Shown here: positions 5,403 to 6,671 of the stretch, piece after piece
Layout: each line of letters starts with the position of its first letter
Numbering within the stretch: position 1 is the stretch's first letter
Assembly: GCA_963592185.1 (NCBI GenBank)
Contig: CAVAVT010000079.1
Span: forward strand, 1-6,671
Source of the DNA: CAVAVT01 sp963592185
Lineage (GTDB): Bacteria > Bacillota > Negativicutes > Selenomonadales > Selenomonadaceae
Length of the DNA stretch: 6,671 nucleotides
Direction: 5' to 3'
The notes under the pieces: generated by a model
Told to the model about the DNA's origin: nothing
The model's input: only the letters and a program-made list of their open reading frames with translations
Database searches by the model: none
Made by a program: the position numbers and the translations under genes

Positions 5403-5433
5403 TTGACATAAAGTTTACTCCAGGTGATAGCAT
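5403..5433 (+). promoter_or_regulatory. MerR-type promoter with 19-bp spacer upstream of the DUF362 gene
   Basis: TTGACA (5403-5408) is perfect, but the best -10, TAGCAT (5428-5433, four of six), lies at a 19-bp spacing, too long for normal sigma-A use and characteristic of MerR-family promoters. The spacer is centred on an imperfect dyad, AC-T--AGT tt ACT--A-GT (5406-5425), six of nine positions symmetrical, the usual form of a MerR-family operator. The regulator is not encoded in the window. Predicted start is near 5440. Confidence 0.6.
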
Positions 5434-5472
5434 AAAAAAATAGTTCTATATCACACTGAGAGGATGATTTTT

Positions 5473-6585
5473 ATGAGTAAGAATATTACACGCCGTAATT
5501 TCATAAAGGTGGCTGGCACTGCAGCCGCTGCCGCCGCAGTACTTCCAGAAATAGCTGGTTTTTCCTCCATTAAAGGCGAATCTGCCGCAAAAGCAGAACC
5601 GCCGGTCCCCGGTACTGGCGGAGATACCTACATTCCCTATAGCAAACGACAGGGCGGAGAATCCGTTGTGTACTTTACCCGTGACCTTTCCCCAGCTGGC
5701 CTCATTAAGCTTTATGATAAAATTGGCATGAATCTTGATGGCAAAATCGCTGTAAAGCTCCACACCGGCGAGCAGCATGGTCCAAATATTATTCCAGCCC
5801 CCTGGGTAAAGCAGCTTATGGATGCAAAAATCAATGGCGGAACAATTGTTGAAACCAATACCTATTACGAAGGGGACCGTGATACTACAGAGAAGCATCT
5901 GGAAACCTTGAAGGTAAACGGCTGGACCTTTGCCCCTGTAGATATTATGGATGCTGAGGGAACCACCATGCTGCCTGTAAAGGATGGCAAGTGGTTCAAG
6001 GAAATGTCTGTTGGAAAAGACCTGATAAATTATGATTCTCTGCTTGTGCTCACGCATTTCAAGGGACATACCATGGGCGGATTTGGCGGCTCCAATAAGA
6101 ATATCGGCATTGGATGTGCAGATGGCAAAATTGGAAAGAAAATGATTCACCGTGCGGAAAGCAATGAGCAATGGGGCATTACTAATGAACGTTTCATGGA
6201 ACATTTCACCGAATGCTCAAAGTCTGTTGTGGATTACTTTAAAAATAATATTTCTTTTATAAATGTTATGAGAAATATGTCTGTTTCCTGCGACTGCGAA
6301 GGACGCGCTGCCGCTCCTGTTGTAACTCCAAATGTAGGCATTCTGGCTTCCACTGATATTCTTGCCATCGACCAGGCATCTGTGGATCTTATTTATGCAA
6401 TGCCTGAGCATTTCCATCATGATTTTGTTGAGCGTATGACCAGCCGTCATGGACTTCGCCAGCTCACTTATATGAAGGAGATGGGGATGGGTAATGACAG
6501 GTATGTGCTGCTGGATTGCGATAATGGGGATAAAGTCATTTCGGTGGATGAGGCAGTAAAGCATGTAGAGGCGTTTAAGGGCTAG
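5473..6585 (+). CDS. Tat-exported DUF362-domain protein
   Basis: A 370-aa protein with a twin-arginine signal: TRRNFIK (6-12), an alanine-rich hydrophobic stretch (13-30) and an AKA site (39-41), so export across the membrane in folded form, probably with a cofactor, is likely. The body resembles DUF362 proteins, with HFKGHTMGGFGGSNKNIG (195-212) leading to C215, CDCEG (273-277), and ILASTDILAIDQASVDL (290-306). Cysteines are at 215, 248, 273, 275 and 349; no classic CxxCxxCxxxCP ferredoxin motif is present, unlike longer relatives. The reaction is unknown. ATG 5473 is chosen because GAGAGG (5458-5463) lies 9 nt before it; the ATG at 5464 abuts the same motif and would add only MIF ahead of the signal. 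It is a single-gene unit behind the putP terminator with a MerR-type promoter. No terminator is obvious after it. Confidence 0.85.
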   Translation: MSKNITRRNFIKVAGTAAAAAAVLPEIAGFSSIKGESAAKAEPPVPGTGGDTYIPYSKRQGGESVVYFTRDLSPAGLIKLYDKIGMNLDGKIAVKLHTGEQHGPNIIPAPWVKQLMDAKINGGTIVETNTYYEGDRDTTEKHLETLKVNGWTFAPVDIMDAEGTTMLPVKDGKWFKEMSVGKDLINYDSLLVLTHFKGHTMGGFGGSNKNIGIGCADGKIGKKMIHRAESNEQWGITNERFMEHFTECSKSVVDYFKNNISFINVMRNMSVSCDCEGRAAAPVVTPNVGILASTDILAIDQASVDLIYAMPEHFHHDFVERMTSRHGLRQLTYMKEMGMGNDRYVLLDCDNGDKVISVDEAVKHVEAFKG

Positions 6586-6657
6586 ATATTAGCATAATCC
6601 GTCTAAAATTATAACGCCATTGCTTTATTTTATCGAAAAAAGTTTTGCATCACCTAT

Positions 6658-6671
6658 TGAAAATGATTTTC
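6658..6671. promoter_or_regulatory. Fur-box-like palindrome at the window end
   Basis: TGAAAATGATTTTC contains the perfect 13-bp palindrome GAAAA-TGA-TTTTC (6659-6671) and fits the 7-1-7 Fur pattern TGATAAT-N-ATTATCA with one change in the left half; the right half is cut by the window end. It may control a gene to the right. The rest of 6586-6657 is AT-rich and shows no gene or hairpin. Confidence 0.35.

Noticed and set aside
5464..5472. DUF362 start at ATG 5464
   Set aside because: It directly abuts the GAGAGG ribosome binding site, leaving no spacing; ATG 5473 has a 9-nt spacing and begins the Tat signal properly.
5446..6204. 252-residue minus-strand reading frame opposite the DUF362 gene
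   Set aside because: It is the antisense shadow of a convincing Tat-signal gene and shows no recognisable domain.

Overview
The window looks like a chromosomal piece of a Gram-positive-type anaerobe. Strong GGAGG-type ribosome binding sites, near-consensus sigma-A promoters, short intergenic gaps, a mid-40s GC feel and the particular Amt, PutP and Tat/DUF362 proteins suggest Bacillota, perhaps a Negativicutes (Selenomonas/Anaerovibrio-like) lineage. That placement is inference. There are five protein genes and no rRNA, tRNA, insertion sequence or CRISPR array.

Layout. 1-80: a possible cut-off terminator at the left edge, then a clear bidirectional terminator (35-73). 81-206: nine head-to-tail copies of a 14-bp repeat, filling the gap between that terminator and the glnK stop codon. 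210-1958, minus strand: a two-gene ammonium operon, amtB (transporter) then glnK (PII regulator), with stop and start codons abutting. 1959-2187: a leader of about 190 nt for amtB, driven by a perfect consensus promoter. It holds an intrinsic terminator well before the gene, an overlapping small hairpin with an AATGAA hexaloop, and further long-range and local stems. This is a transcription attenuator, possibly of the ANTAR antitermination type. 2226-3624, minus: a monocistronic FAD-dependent dehydrogenase (COG2509-like) with its own terminator. 3625-3841: a divergent promoter region. 3842-5320, plus: putP, a sodium/proline symporter, closed by a strong terminator. 5403-5433: a promoter with the 19-bp spacer and dyad typical of MerR-family activation. 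5473-6585, plus: a Tat-exported DUF362 protein. The last 86 bases hold no gene, but end in a Fur-box-like palindrome.

How the genes relate. AmtB and GlnK form one functional unit: GlnK plugs AmtB when nitrogen is plentiful, and the leader suggests that RNA-level antitermination gates the operon. PutP supplies proline as a carbon, nitrogen or osmolyte source. The FAD dehydrogenase and the DUF362 protein are redox-type proteins, each in its own transcription unit, so proximity alone does not link them. The most informative non-coding features are the amtB leader, the MerR-type promoter and the 14-bp repeat array.
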